Notes: generated from the sequence alone by a model not told the origin. 34,246 nt of DNA from an uncultured Senegalimassilia sp. (GCF_934632265.1 NZ_CAKTYH010000009.1:1-34246), one strand, 5' to 3'; shown: positions 1 through 7,863, numbered from the stretch's first letter. Numbers and translations: made by a program.

Positions 1-674
1 TGGGCGTCGGGTTCGAAACCACCACGCCGCTCGTTGCCATGGCCATTAAACGCGCCAAGGCGATGGGGCTTGCCAATTTCAGCGTGTACGCCGCGCACAA
101 GAACATGCCCGGCGCCCTGGAAACGCTGGTAAAGGACCCGGACCTCAAGCTCGATGCCCTTATTCTGCCGGGCCACGTGGGCACCATCACGGGCACCAAG
201 CCCTTCGAGTTTCTGGCGAAGGAATACGGCATCCCCGGCGTGGTCACGGGCTTCGAGCCCGTCGACGTGCTCCAGGGCATCGCCATGATCATGCGTCAGC
301 TGCACGAGGGTAGGGCGGAGATCGAGATCGCCTACGCGCGCGGCGTCATGCCGCAGGGCAACCCCGTAGCCCTGGCCGCCATCGACGAGGTGTTCGAAAC
401 CTGCACCGCCACCTGGCGCGGCCTGGGCGATATCCCCGGCAGCGGATACCGCATCCGCGAGGAGTTCGCGCAGTTCGACGCGCTAAAACGCTTCCAGCCC
501 GAAATCGAGCCCACCATCAACCCCAAGGGCTGCCGCTGCGGCGACGTCCTGCGCGCCCGCATGGAGCCCAGCGAGTGCCCCCTGTTCCGCAAGGTATGCA
601 CCCCGGAGAACCCGGTCGGGCCCTGCATGGTCAGCAGCGAGGGCAGCTGTGCCGCTTACTATAGGTACTATTAA
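1..674 (+). CDS. hypD: Hydrogenase maturation protein HypD, 3' part
   Basis: This is the C-terminal portion of HypD; the 5' end lies outside the window and the first complete codon begins at base 3. HypD is the scaffold, with HypC, on which the Fe(CN)2CO unit of [NiFe]-hydrogenase is built in the cytoplasm. Visible family features are the early GFETT segment, the LPGHV segment, and GFEP followed by an Asp-Val-Leu. The C-terminal cysteine cluster begins GCRCGD and continues with cysteines in SECPLF, KVC, GPC and GSC, which in the family bind a [4Fe-4S] cluster. The protein ends in an aromatic YYRYY. A terminator-like hairpin follows, so the gene closes its transcription unit. The partner gene hypE is not adjacent; it lies near 22.9 kb. 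Confidence 0.95.
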   Translation, partial: GVGFETTTPLVAMAIKRAKAMGLANFSVYAAHKNMPGALETLVKDPDLKLDALILPGHVGTITGTKPFEFLAKEYGIPGVVTGFEPVDVLQGIAMIMRQLHEGRAEIEIAYARGVMPQGNPVALAAIDEVFETCTATWRGLGDIPGSGYRIREEFAQFDALKRFQPEIEPTINPKGCRCGDVLRARMEPSECPLFRKVCTPENPVGPCMVSSEGSCAAYYRYY

Positions 675-701
675 AGCAAAACCAAGCATATCGCCACATC
701 G

Positions 702-735
702 GAGGGCGGCACAGCACGCAAGCTGCGCCGCCCTC
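702..735 (+). terminator. Terminator-like hairpin after hypD
   Basis: The arms GAGGGCGGC and GCCGCCCTC pair, with an inner CAGC/GCTG extension, 28 bases after the hypD stop. The hairpin is followed by the pyrimidine stretch TTCCTTT rather than a pure T-run. Confidence 0.7.
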
Positions 736-1430
736 TTCCTTTGCTAGGCGGCTAGCCAGCCTGTGGATACGCCCTATAACTGGACGCGAATCGCCCCTAT
801 CACGAAACGGGAAGCATGAAAACGGTCAAATATCGGCGAAATATACCGCTTAAGCGAGTGCTCAAGCGGTAAAGCCTCATATCAAGGGTTGAGAGCCGTT
901 AAGTGCTTCAGGGAAGCCGTTCACGGCCTCTAGACGATGATTGCTACGCAGATGCAATAACCGAAAACCGATAGACTAGGGTTATCGGATGCCGTTTTTC
1001 CCATTGGTTGTGCAAATATGAGCCCTCTGGCGAAACATAGACTTGACCATATAAATGCATGCAGATTCGATTCGTACCGATAATCATTCGTGCGAATCGG
1101 TTCAATCAAGGAAAATATCCAATAATCGGACGAAAAATGCATAAACGATTATTTCGACCGTGTTACAGATTTTTGTGCACCTGAACAATGAACTTGTGCA
1201 AAGTGCCTGAAAATACGTGTAAATGACCTATTGCAGGCGCACAACTCTGGTGTTATAACTATCTCGTCGGCAAAACCGGAACACGAAATGAAACGAACTT
1301 ACAGGGTTGCCAAGTGATCTTTCCCTCTTAGCGAATTTCAAATCAAAAGGCCGGTTGAGCCAAAGGGTACACAATAGGTAGTGTGCATCGTCGAAGGTGT
1401 AGGAAGCACCTTCAAAGAAAGGAGACAGTC
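736..1430. other. A+T-richer intergenic region upstream of the amidinotransferase
   Basis: No protein-coding gene is supported in these 695 bases. Base composition is clearly more A+T-rich than the neighbouring genes. It contains several inverted repeats: TACCGCTT/AAGCGGTA at 844-871, CCGATA/TATCGG at 968-988, and CGATTCG/CGAATCG at 1068-1099. The heptamer TTGTGCA occurs three times between about 1006 and 1202. A promoter-like site lies at 1231-1259. The implied leader of about 165 nt ends in a GAAGGTG/CACCTTC hairpin (1393-1413) next to the Shine-Dalgarno sequence. A 9-codon ORF (1288-1317, without a Shine-Dalgarno) lies in the leader. I do not recognise a known riboswitch class. Confidence 0.5.
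1231..1259 (+). promoter_or_regulatory. Putative promoter of the amidinotransferase gene
   Basis: TTGCAG and TATAAC are separated by 17 bases, and a TG one base before the -10 gives an extended -10 element. It would yield a leader of roughly 165 nt ahead of the gene at 1431. This is pattern matching only. Confidence 0.45.
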
Positions 1431-2579
1431 ATGGCGAAGATTGTCAACTCTTGGAACGACTGGGATCCGTTGAAGCGCGTCATCGTTGGCCGCTGCGATA
1501 ACTCCATGATCCCGCCCGAGGAGCCCGCAACCTCTGAGAAGGTGCCGGTCGACTCCGAGATGCGCGGCATGTGGGGCCTGCGCCCGCTGCGCACCGTCGA
1601 GCGTGGCAACGAGTGCCTCGAGAACCTGGTCAAGGCCGTTGAGGAGCGCGGCGTCGTCGTCGACCGCCCGACCCCTCTGCAGTGGAACCAGGCCATCGGT
1701 ACGCCGGACTTCCGCAACGATTCCATGATGACTTGCATGCCTCCGCGCGACATCCTGCTGACCATCGGCAACGAGATTATGGCTTCCGCCAACTCCTTCC
1801 GCTGCCGCTACTTCGAGTACCTGGCCTACTGGCCGCTCATGAAGCAGTACTTCGATGAGGATCCCGAGTTCCTGTGGACCCAGGCTCCCCGTCCTCGTCT
1901 GACCGACGCTTCCTACAAGCACAACTACTACGATGAGAAGATCACCCTGGAAGAGCGCCTCGTCCGTACCGCCAACAAGGACTTCGTGACCACCGAAGTC
2001 GAGCCGATGTGGGATGCTGCTGACGTTATGCGCATGGGCAAGGACCTGTTCATCCAGCATGGTCTGACCACCAACCGCACCGCCATGGAGTGGTTCCAGC
2101 GCTACTATCCCGAGTACCGCGTCCATGCCATGAACTTCCCTGGCGACCCGTACCCGATCCACATCGACGCCACCTTCGTGCCGCTGCGTCCGGGCCTGAT
2201 CATCAACAACCCGCATCGTCATCCGGCCGAGGGCCAGAAGGAGATCTTCGAGGCCAACGATTGGCAGATCGTCGACTCCGCTCAGCCTGCTCATGACGAG
2301 CCGCCCGCGCTGTGCTACAGCTCCGTGTGGCTGTCCATGAACTGCCTGGTCCTGGATCCCTCCACGGTCATCGTTGAGGCCTCCGAGGTCAACCAGCAGG
2401 AGCAGATGGATCAGCTCGGCATGAACGTCATCCCCGTTGACCTGCGCGACGCCTATCCGTTCGGTGGCGGCCTGCACTGCTCCACGGCTGACGTTTACCG
2501 CGAGGGCGAGTGCCTCGACTACTTCCCGAACCGCGTCAAGGACTGCACGCTCATCCACCCGGAGATGTGGGAGGACTAG
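1431..2579 (+). CDS. GATM-like L-arginine amidinotransferase
   Basis: A 382-aa cytosolic enzyme of the arginine:glycine amidinotransferase family, which moves the amidino group of arginine to an acceptor amine, giving ornithine plus a guanidino compound. The catalytic triad of the family is visible: Asp198 in DAADV, His244 in HIDATF and Cys350 in GGGLHCST. WLSMN near residue 300 and the DAAD-to-RMGKDLF stretch also match the vertebrate glycine amidinotransferase pattern. The start is chosen at ATG 1431 because AAAGGAG lies 5-10 bases upstream; an upstream in-frame GTG has no such site. Family membership is sure. The acceptor is not: glycine (giving guanidinoacetate) is the default guess, but inosamine, lysine or another amine is possible. 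It has its own terminator and precedes a transporter gene. Confidence 0.93.
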   Translation: MAKIVNSWNDWDPLKRVIVGRCDNSMIPPEEPATSEKVPVDSEMRGMWGLRPLRTVERGNECLENLVKAVEERGVVVDRPTPLQWNQAIGTPDFRNDSMMTCMPPRDILLTIGNEIMASANSFRCRYFEYLAYWPLMKQYFDEDPEFLWTQAPRPRLTDASYKHNYYDEKITLEERLVRTANKDFVTTEVEPMWDAADVMRMGKDLFIQHGLTTNRTAMEWFQRYYPEYRVHAMNFPGDPYPIHIDATFVPLRPGLIINNPHRHPAEGQKEIFEANDWQIVDSAQPAHDEPPALCYSSVWLSMNCLVLDPSTVIVEASEVNQQEQMDQLGMNVIPVDLRDAYPFGGGLHCSTADVYREGECLDYFPNRVKDCTLIHPEMWED

Positions 2580-2634
2580 GCTATCGGCCTAAATCAGAAT
2601 CTACTTCGGTAGAGCTCTGAACATGTAATAGAAA

Positions 2635-2674
2635 GGGGGCCTGGCAAGACAAGTTCAGCCAGGTCCCCTTTTTT
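2635..2674 (+). terminator. Intrinsic terminator after the amidinotransferase
   Basis: A GGGG-CCTGGC arm pairs with GCCAGG-CCCC across a 12-base loop and is followed directly by six T residues. Confidence 0.9.
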
Positions 2675-2835
2675 AGTTCGCCTTCCAATCCAGTCAACAA
2701 GGGTTTTCGATTCGGCCGGACAGGATCGAGCTTAGATAGGGGTATCGATACAAGCACGACCTAGTTTGGTCAGAACCGAAATTGGGTGAATTGGAGGCAC
2801 CCTGTACATGCTACTGGTTTTTTAAGGAGGAACCA

Positions 2836-3969
2836 ATGGCAGACAAAATCAACACTGCGGGCCAGGGGGATGGCTCCCAGGAATTTGAAATGAACCGCAA
2901 AATCGGCGCTATCTTCATGCTGATTTCCGCAACGGGCATGGGTCTGGTGCCGCTGTTCAGCCGCTGGGCTACGCGCACTAATATGTTCGACGCTACCCAA
3001 GGCATGAACGGCTCCGACTCCATCGGCGCCATCATGGCCATCGGCCGCATGGGCATGGGCCTGCTGTTCTTCTTGATCCTCATGGTTGCCACTCATAAGG
3101 TTGCCACCTTCAAGAAGCTCAAGCTCACCCCCGCGATTGCACTGGGCGGCTTGATGATCGGCATGTCTCTGGCATGCTACGTCACCTCTACGCTGATGAC
3201 CACCGTCGCGAACGCCGTTATGTTCATCTACACCGGCCCGGTTATCTGCGTGTTGCTGGCTCGTATCTTCCGTAAAGAGCCGATGAGCCCGCTGCAGTGG
3301 GTATGCCTCTGCATCGTGTTCATTGGTATGCTGTTCGGCGAGAGCCTCCTCGGCTTCGGCGTTGGCGGCAACTTCTTCGGCCTGGACTTCAACCTGGCCC
3401 CCTCTACTCCGGAGTTCCCGCAGAAGATGGTCGGCGACATCTTCGGTCTGCTGTCCGGCGTGTTCTACGGCTCTTCCATGTTCTTCAACGGTTACCGCAA
3501 GGATGCTGATACCACCGCTCGTGGTGTGTACAACTTCATCTTCGCCGTTATCGGTTCTGCGGCAATCGCCATCATGATGAACGTTGTCGGTATGGCAACG
3601 GGCCAGACCAACTGGATCACCGAGATTCACTTCACTCCCTTCAACTGGCTGGGCGCTGTCCTGCTGTGGATCGTTTGCGGTCCTATCGCTCTGGGCTGCC
3701 TGCTGGTCGCTGGCCGCAACCTGCCGGCAATGGACTACAGCACCATCGCCTACTGGGAGGTTCCGGTCGCCCTGTTCATCGGCCTCGTGGTGTACAGCGA
3801 GCCTGTTACGCTTAACACCGCTATCGGCATCATCTTGATCGTTGGCGGCGGCGCATTCCCGACTGTCAAGGCTATGATCCAGGGTTCCAAGATGGAGAAG
3901 CAGCAGCAAGTTGCTGAGAATCTGTCTGAACGCCTCGCCGAAGAGGCTGCCAAGGAGGAGGAGCGCTAG
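2836..3969 (+). CDS. EamA/DMT-superfamily transporter
   Basis: A 377-aa inner-membrane protein with about ten hydrophobic spans in two related halves, as in the drug/metabolite transporter (EamA) family. The first half starts after a polar N-terminus of about 20 residues at KIGAIFMLISATG. The second half ends in a span rich in Ile, Val and Gly that reads GGGAFPTV. The last 25-30 residues are highly charged (Lys, Gln, Glu, Arg) and probably form a cytoplasmic helix. ATG 2836 is chosen because AAGGAGG precedes it by six bases. It lies between the amidinotransferase and an unrecognised gene and may move the substrate or product of the amidinotransferase; that link is positional inference. The substrate cannot be read from sequence. 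Confidence 0.88.
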   Translation: MADKINTAGQGDGSQEFEMNRKIGAIFMLISATGMGLVPLFSRWATRTNMFDATQGMNGSDSIGAIMAIGRMGMGLLFFLILMVATHKVATFKKLKLTPAIALGGLMIGMSLACYVTSTLMTTVANAVMFIYTGPVICVLLARIFRKEPMSPLQWVCLCIVFIGMLFGESLLGFGVGGNFFGLDFNLAPSTPEFPQKMVGDIFGLLSGVFYGSSMFFNGYRKDADTTARGVYNFIFAVIGSAAIAIMMNVVGMATGQTNWITEIHFTPFNWLGAVLLWIVCGPIALGCLLVAGRNLPAMDYSTIAYWEVPVALFIGLVVYSEPVTLNTAIGIILIVGGGAFPTVKAMIQGSKMEKQQQVAENLSERLAEEAAKEEER

Positions 3970-4015
3970 CATCTGCTAGTGCCGGACGTATGAGCCTTTG
4001 AAAGGAGGCTGCGTC

Positions 4016-4603
4016 ATGAAGGTTACGAATCGCTTAACCCATATCGCAACGAAGGTTAACTTTGAAGCAGCAATGACCGAGGATCAGCTGAAAGCTGTGT
4101 TCGAGGCGAAGGGCCTTGCCGGTTTCCCTGCAATGCTCGACATCAAGGAGCGCACGGAAGAGCACGTGCAGATTCTGGCTCTCGAAAATCTGCTGGAGTT
4201 CGCTAAGGCTTCCGGTGTTGCCGCCGTCACGTATGACGTCACGTATTTCCCGCATGCTGATCAGGGCGAGGTCGAGCGTCAGCTCAAGCAGCTCGGTCAC
4301 GACCTGGAGATCAGCTCCGACGTCATTAAGGACGTGTGCGCAGCTGAGATTCAGGAATACCTGGATCTTGACGCCAAACGTGCCGTGGATGTTCCTGTCC
4401 ACAGCATCGTCGAGTGCTATGTCAACGGCACGGCTTTCGCGTGGTATGGTCTGAACGACTATCCGCGTCTGAAGCGCGTCGTTCTCCAGAAGCTCGCCCG
4501 TGGCGGCCAGAAGGCAAAGCGCGACTTCATCATGCGTGCCAGCCGTGCTCAGGTTGACCTGATGGAGGATACCGACTACTCTGGTGATGTGGCTCTAGAC
4601 TAG
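4016..4603 (+). CDS. Unrecognised 195-aa soluble protein
   Basis: I do not recognise a family. The protein has no signal peptide or membrane span and looks mixed alpha/beta. Its features include an early THIATKVNF, an AVTYDVTYF strand near residues 75-83, a long acidic helical middle, and a basic KRVVLQKLARGG stretch followed by the acidic C-terminus EDTDYSGD. It starts 46 bases after the EamA transporter stop, with a perfect AAAGGAGG seven bases before ATG 4016, so the two are probably co-transcribed. A strong terminator follows, making a two-gene unit. An accessory role for the transporter or the amidinotransferase is possible but is only inferred from position. Confidence 0.85.
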   Translation: MKVTNRLTHIATKVNFEAAMTEDQLKAVFEAKGLAGFPAMLDIKERTEEHVQILALENLLEFAKASGVAAVTYDVTYFPHADQGEVERQLKQLGHDLEISSDVIKDVCAAEIQEYLDLDAKRAVDVPVHSIVECYVNGTAFAWYGLNDYPRLKRVVLQKLARGGQKAKRDFIMRASRAQVDLMEDTDYSGDVALD

Positions 4604-4612
4604 CTATGTTAG

Positions 4613-4657
4613 GGTGGATTGCGTCGTGAAAAGGGGCGGCGCAATCCACCTCTTTTT
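4613..4657 (+). terminator. Intrinsic terminator after the 195-aa gene
   Basis: GGTGGATTGCG pairs with CGCAATCCACC across a 16-base loop and is followed by TCTTTTT. Confidence 0.88.
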
Positions 4658-4691
4658 ATCGGCAGCGGAACGTAAGTCATGAGGGATAGCG

Positions 4692-4745
4692 TTTCGCCTG
4701 ATGAGGGCCCCTATGAAACGGCGAAATCATAGGAGGGGAGCCCTC
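4692..4745 (+). promoter_or_regulatory. Possible structured leader upstream of the first MHS transporter
   Basis: Two mutually exclusive pairings can be drawn. One is TTTCGCC (4692-4698) with GGCGAAA (4720-4726). The other is GAGGG-CCCC-TATG (4703-4715) with CATA-GGGG-CCCTC elements (4728-4745). The segment sits just before the Shine-Dalgarno of the leader ORF at 4761. No known riboswitch consensus was recognised. Confidence 0.3.
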
Positions 4746-4760
4746 GAAGAGGAGATTGTG

Positions 4761-4841
4761 ATGGGGATATTCAATACTCTTGGATTGGGTTCGTGTTCGA
4801 GCGATCTGAAGTGGTTCCAGGGTGATTTCCATGAAAGATAA
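4761..4841 (+). CDS. Leader ORF (26 aa) overlapping the first MHS transporter
   Basis: A 26-codon reading frame beginning MGIFNTLGLG and ending FHER. It starts at ATG 4761 with AGGAG six bases upstream, a better initiation site than that of the transporter it precedes. Its last 11 bases overlap the transporter start (ATG 4831) in another frame, the usual geometry for translational coupling. Whether the peptide itself matters or only its translation is unknown. A second leader ORF has the same layout at 6417-6524. Confidence 0.45.
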   Translation: MGIFNTLGLGSCSSDLKWFQGDFHER

Positions 4842-6159
4842 CGCTCGGTTCGACGCGGAAAAGAGCAAGACCGTACGTAAAGTGGCAACGGCGTCCTTTT
4901 TCTGCAACTTCATCGAATGGTTCGACTATGCCACGTACTCGTACTTCGCGGTAGTTATCGCGCAAGTGTTCTTTCCGAACGATGATCCTGCGTTAGCGTT
5001 GATTCAGACGTTCGCAGTGTTCGCTCTGTCGTTCTTGCTTCGTCCGATCGGCGCCATCTTCTGGGGCAACATGGGCGACAAGAAGGGCCGCAAATGGTCT
5101 TTGACCGTTTCGGTCTTCATGATGGCCGGTGCCACGTTCTGCATCGGCTTGCTTCCCGGGTATGCTGCCTTGGGTATCTGTGCTCCGGCTTTGCTGCTTC
5201 TGCTCCGCATGATCCAGGGCTTTTCCGCCTCTGGCGAGTATGCGGGTGCGGCAACGTTTTTGGCCGAGTATGCGCCTACGGACAAGCGCGGTATGTATTG
5301 CTCTATCGTTCCCGCCTCTACGGCTATTGGTCTGCTGGTCGGCAGCGCTTTTGCGACCGTCATGTACACCGTCATGCCGGAAGCTGCCGTGAACGAGTGG
5401 GGTTGGCGCATCCCGTTCGTCCTTGCCGGCCCGTTGGGCATCGGCGCGTATTTCGTGAACATCCAGCTTGAGGACTCTCCTACGTACCAGGCAATGCAGC
5501 GTGCTTTGAAAGACGCTGAGGCCTCTGGCGCCGCCGGTGCTCCCGAGCGTCCTATCCACTGCCTGTTCACGAAGCATCTGCGTAAGCTCATCATCTCCAT
5601 CGGCGCTGCAATGCTGAACGCCGTTGGCTTCTATGTGGTGCTTACCTACCTTCCGGTATACCTGGAAACGGCTGTCATGATGCCGAAGAACGAGGCGTCG
5701 TTGATCACCACCATCGCGTTGGTAACCTACGTCGCATTCATTTTCGCGAGCGGACACCTGTCCGACAAATTCGGTCGTAAGAAGATGCTGATCACCGCCT
5801 GCGTGTGCTTCATCGTCTTCACCATTCCGGCGTTCATCCTGATGAGCACTGCGAATTTCGTGACCGTCCTGGTGGTCGAGCTGGTCATGTGCCTGATTCT
5901 CACCATCAACGACGGTACCCTTTCCAGCTACTTGAGCGAGACGTTCCCCACCCAGGTGCGTTACTCGGGCTTCGCCCTTAGCTTCAACATGGCTAACGCG
6001 CTGTTCGGTGGCACGGCATCGTTCATCTGCACGTCGCTGATTACGGCGACGGGCTCCACCCTTGCTCCTGCGTTCTATATGGTCGCGGTCTCCTGCGTTG
6101 CGCTGGTTGCCATGATCATGTCGCATGAGCACTCGAACAAGGATTTGTCCGAGATCTAG
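4831..6159 (+). CDS. MFS transporter, metabolite:H+ symporter (ProP-like) type, paralogue 1
   Basis: A 442-aa membrane protein with about 12 spans. It has the MHS-family signature NFIEWFDYATY near residues 26-36, the loop 2-3 MFS motif GDKKGRK near residue 82, SGEYAGAATF in span 4, and the half-repeat motif DKFGRKK between spans 8 and 9. Relatives move osmolytes and organic acids such as proline, betaine, ketoglutarate and shikimate; the substrate here is not readable. ATG 4831 has only a weak site (AGGGTGA), so translation probably depends on the leader ORF that overlaps it. It is closely related to the gene at 6514 and the pair looks like a tandem duplication. Confidence 0.92.
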   Translation: MKDNARFDAEKSKTVRKVATASFFCNFIEWFDYATYSYFAVVIAQVFFPNDDPALALIQTFAVFALSFLLRPIGAIFWGNMGDKKGRKWSLTVSVFMMAGATFCIGLLPGYAALGICAPALLLLLRMIQGFSASGEYAGAATFLAEYAPTDKRGMYCSIVPASTAIGLLVGSAFATVMYTVMPEAAVNEWGWRIPFVLAGPLGIGAYFVNIQLEDSPTYQAMQRALKDAEASGAAGAPERPIHCLFTKHLRKLIISIGAAMLNAVGFYVVLTYLPVYLETAVMMPKNEASLITTIALVTYVAFIFASGHLSDKFGRKKMLITACVCFIVFTIPAFILMSTANFVTVLVVELVMCLILTINDGTLSSYLSETFPTQVRYSGFALSFNMANALFGGTASFICTSLITATGSTLAPAFYMVAVSCVALVAMIMSHEHSNKDLSEI

Positions 6160-6513
6160 AGGTTCGATTAGGCGATTGCGGGCTCCTCCTACCGCGATCG
6201 CCTGGTCATGGCAGGCAAGTTGTTGAAGAATATTATTTGGGAATCGCGTTTTGCCGACGCCTTTACTTGAGACGATTCTTCTCACGGTAACGTTGCCGTA
6301 CGGTAACAACTTGCCTGCAAATGGCTAACATTGATAAGTGCACGGGATCATCTTTCTTATCCACCAGTGCTTAGGTGAGCCTGTTCAGGTTCCGCCTAGA
6401 GGGTAAGGAGGTTGAAATGCGAAACAACATCGCTTCAAGGGGAGGCGATGAACCGCCGTGTGCTGCAGTCGGTTTCAGTCTCAAAGCCGCTGCACTGTTC
6501 TTAGGGGAAAATC
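6160..6513. other. Intergenic region between the two MHS transporters
   Basis: Besides the leader ORF at 6417, this gap holds three structures. A GGCGATTGCGG/CCGCGATCGCC hairpin (6171-6202) without a T-run follows the first transporter. A perfect 14-bp inverted repeat has arms at 6211-6224 and 6305-6318. Inside its right end are repeated CGGTAAC elements (about 6286-6308). A TTAGG/CCTAG hairpin (6371-6399) lies just before the leader ORF Shine-Dalgarno. No promoter was clear. Confidence 0.45.
6211..6318. repeat. Perfect 14-bp inverted repeat, arms 80 bases apart
   Basis: GCAGGCAAGTTGTT at 6211-6224 is the exact reverse complement of AACAACTTGCCTGC at 6305-6318. The enclosed 80 bases are A+T-richer and contain no ORF with a ribosome binding site. 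Confidence 0.75.
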
Positions 6514-6524
6514 ATGAATGCTGA
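6417..6524 (+). CDS. Leader ORF (35 aa) overlapping the second MHS transporter
   Basis: A 35-codon frame beginning MRNNIASRGG and ending ENHEC. It starts at ATG 6417 after a near-perfect Shine-Dalgarno (AAGGAGG, five bases away), the strongest initiation site in this part of the window. Its end overlaps the transporter start at 6514 by 11 bases in another frame. The same arrangement precedes the paralogous transporter at 4831. The shared C-terminal look (F-x-G-acidic-x-H-E) is partly forced by the overlapping Shine-Dalgarno and CATGAA bases. Confidence 0.5.
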   Translation: MRNNIASRGGDEPPCAAVGFSLKAAALFLGENHEC

Positions 6525-7863
6525 CCAACCGAGACCGATTAACAACGAAGTTGATCTTACCGAGGCGGAAAAGCATAAAACGCTGAAGAAGGTTGTGTTC
6601 TCCTCGTTCCTGGGCAACTTTATCGAGTGGTTCGACTATGCCAGCTACTCATATCTTGCCACCGTCATCGCTTTGGTGTTCTTCCCGGGCGAAGACAAAA
6701 TGGTCTCTACGATGATGACGTTCGGCGTGTTCGCGCTGGCGTTTTTGGTCCGTCCTCTCGGTGCCATCTTCTGGGGCAACATGGGCGATAAGAAGGGCCG
6801 TAAATGGGCTCTGTCCATCTCCATCCTCATGATGTCCGGTGCCACCTTCCTTATCGGCTGCTTGCCGGGCTACGCCGTCATCGGCGTTGGCGCCCCGCTG
6901 CTGCTCCTGCTTATGCGTATGGTGCAGAGCTTCTCTGCTTCCGGTGAATATGCCGGCGCTGCCACGTTCATCGCCGAGTATTCGCCCAAGAACCACCGTG
7001 GTTTCTATTGCTCCATGGTTCCCGCCTCCACGGCTGTCGGCCTGCTGGTGGGCTCCCTGTTCGCCACCTGGATGTTCAACACGTTCGGCGCTTCCTCCGA
7101 CTTCGTGGTGAACTGGGGTTGGCGTATCCCGTTCTGGCTGGCTGGTCCGCTTGGCTACATCACGCACTACATCCGCGAGCATCTGGAAGATTCCCCGGTG
7201 TACGCGCAGATGCAGGCAGAGCTGGCCGAGAAGGGCATGAAGAGCGAAGACAAGCCGATTCGCACCCTGTTCAAGAAGCACTTCCGCGTGCTGGCCATCT
7301 CCTTCGGCGCATGCGTGCTGAACGCTGTGGGCTTCTACGCTGTTCTGACCTACCTGCCGAACTACCTTGAGGCTACGCTGAACTACGATCCGGCTCAGGC
7401 GTCCATCATCACCACCATCGTGCTGGTCGTCTACATCGGCTTCATCTTCCTTTCCGGCCGCATCTCCGACAAGTTCGGTCGCAAGAAGATGCTCATTACG
7501 GCTGCTGCGGGCTTCGTGATCTTCACCATTCCCGCGTTCTGGCTGCTGAACACGTTGGACTTCTTCACCATCCTCGTGGTCGAGCTGGTCATGTGCCTCA
7601 TGCTCACCATCAACGACGGCACGCTGTCCAGCTACCTGTGCGAGACGTTCCCGACCGACGTGCGTTACTCCGGCTTCGCCCTGAGCTTCAACCTGGCTAA
7701 CGCCATATTCGGCGGTTCCGCCTCCTACATCTCCTTCGCCCTGATCAACTTCACGGGCGACCCGATCGCTCCTGCGTACTACATGGTCTTCATCGCCGTC
7801 CTGGCCCTGGGCGCCATGATCGCTTCGCACGAGCACACCGGCAAGGATCTGTCCGAGGTGTAA
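6514..7863 (+). CDS. MFS transporter, metabolite:H+ symporter (ProP-like) type, paralogue 2
   Basis: A 449-aa, roughly 12-span membrane protein with the same signatures as the gene at 4831: NFIEWFDYASY near residues 35-45, GDKKGRK after span 2, SGEYAGAATF in span 4 and DKFGRKK between the halves. Long stretches are identical to the first copy, notably NDGTLSSYL and VRYSGFALSFN. The N-terminus is seven residues longer and differs most. ATG 6514 has a moderate AGGGG site, and the 35-aa leader ORF overlaps it. The substrate is unknown. A TetR regulator follows downstream and may control the pair. Confidence 0.92.
   Translation: MNADQPRPINNEVDLTEAEKHKTLKKVVFSSFLGNFIEWFDYASYSYLATVIALVFFPGEDKMVSTMMTFGVFALAFLVRPLGAIFWGNMGDKKGRKWALSISILMMSGATFLIGCLPGYAVIGVGAPLLLLLMRMVQSFSASGEYAGAATFIAEYSPKNHRGFYCSMVPASTAVGLLVGSLFATWMFNTFGASSDFVVNWGWRIPFWLAGPLGYITHYIREHLEDSPVYAQMQAELAEKGMKSEDKPIRTLFKKHFRVLAISFGACVLNAVGFYAVLTYLPNYLEATLNYDPAQASIITTIVLVVYIGFIFLSGRISDKFGRKKMLITAAAGFVIFTIPAFWLLNTLDFFTILVVELVMCLMLTINDGTLSSYLCETFPTDVRYSGFALSFNLANAIFGGSASYISFALINFTGDPIAPAYYMVFIAVLALGAMIASHEHTGKDLSEV

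Noticed and set aside
930..1142. 70-codon minus-strand frame in the gap after hypD
   Set aside because: No Shine-Dalgarno, biased composition and overlap with inverted repeats; more likely chance in A+T-rich DNA.
675..6513. Guanidine riboswitch ahead of the amidinotransferase or transporters
   Set aside because: Attractive because of the guanidino chemistry, but I could not match the conserved core of the known guanidine classes by eye; a covariance search would settle it.
6160..6513. Insertion sequence remnant around the 14-bp inverted repeat
   Set aside because: No transposase fragment and no flanking duplication were seen; kept only as an inverted repeat.
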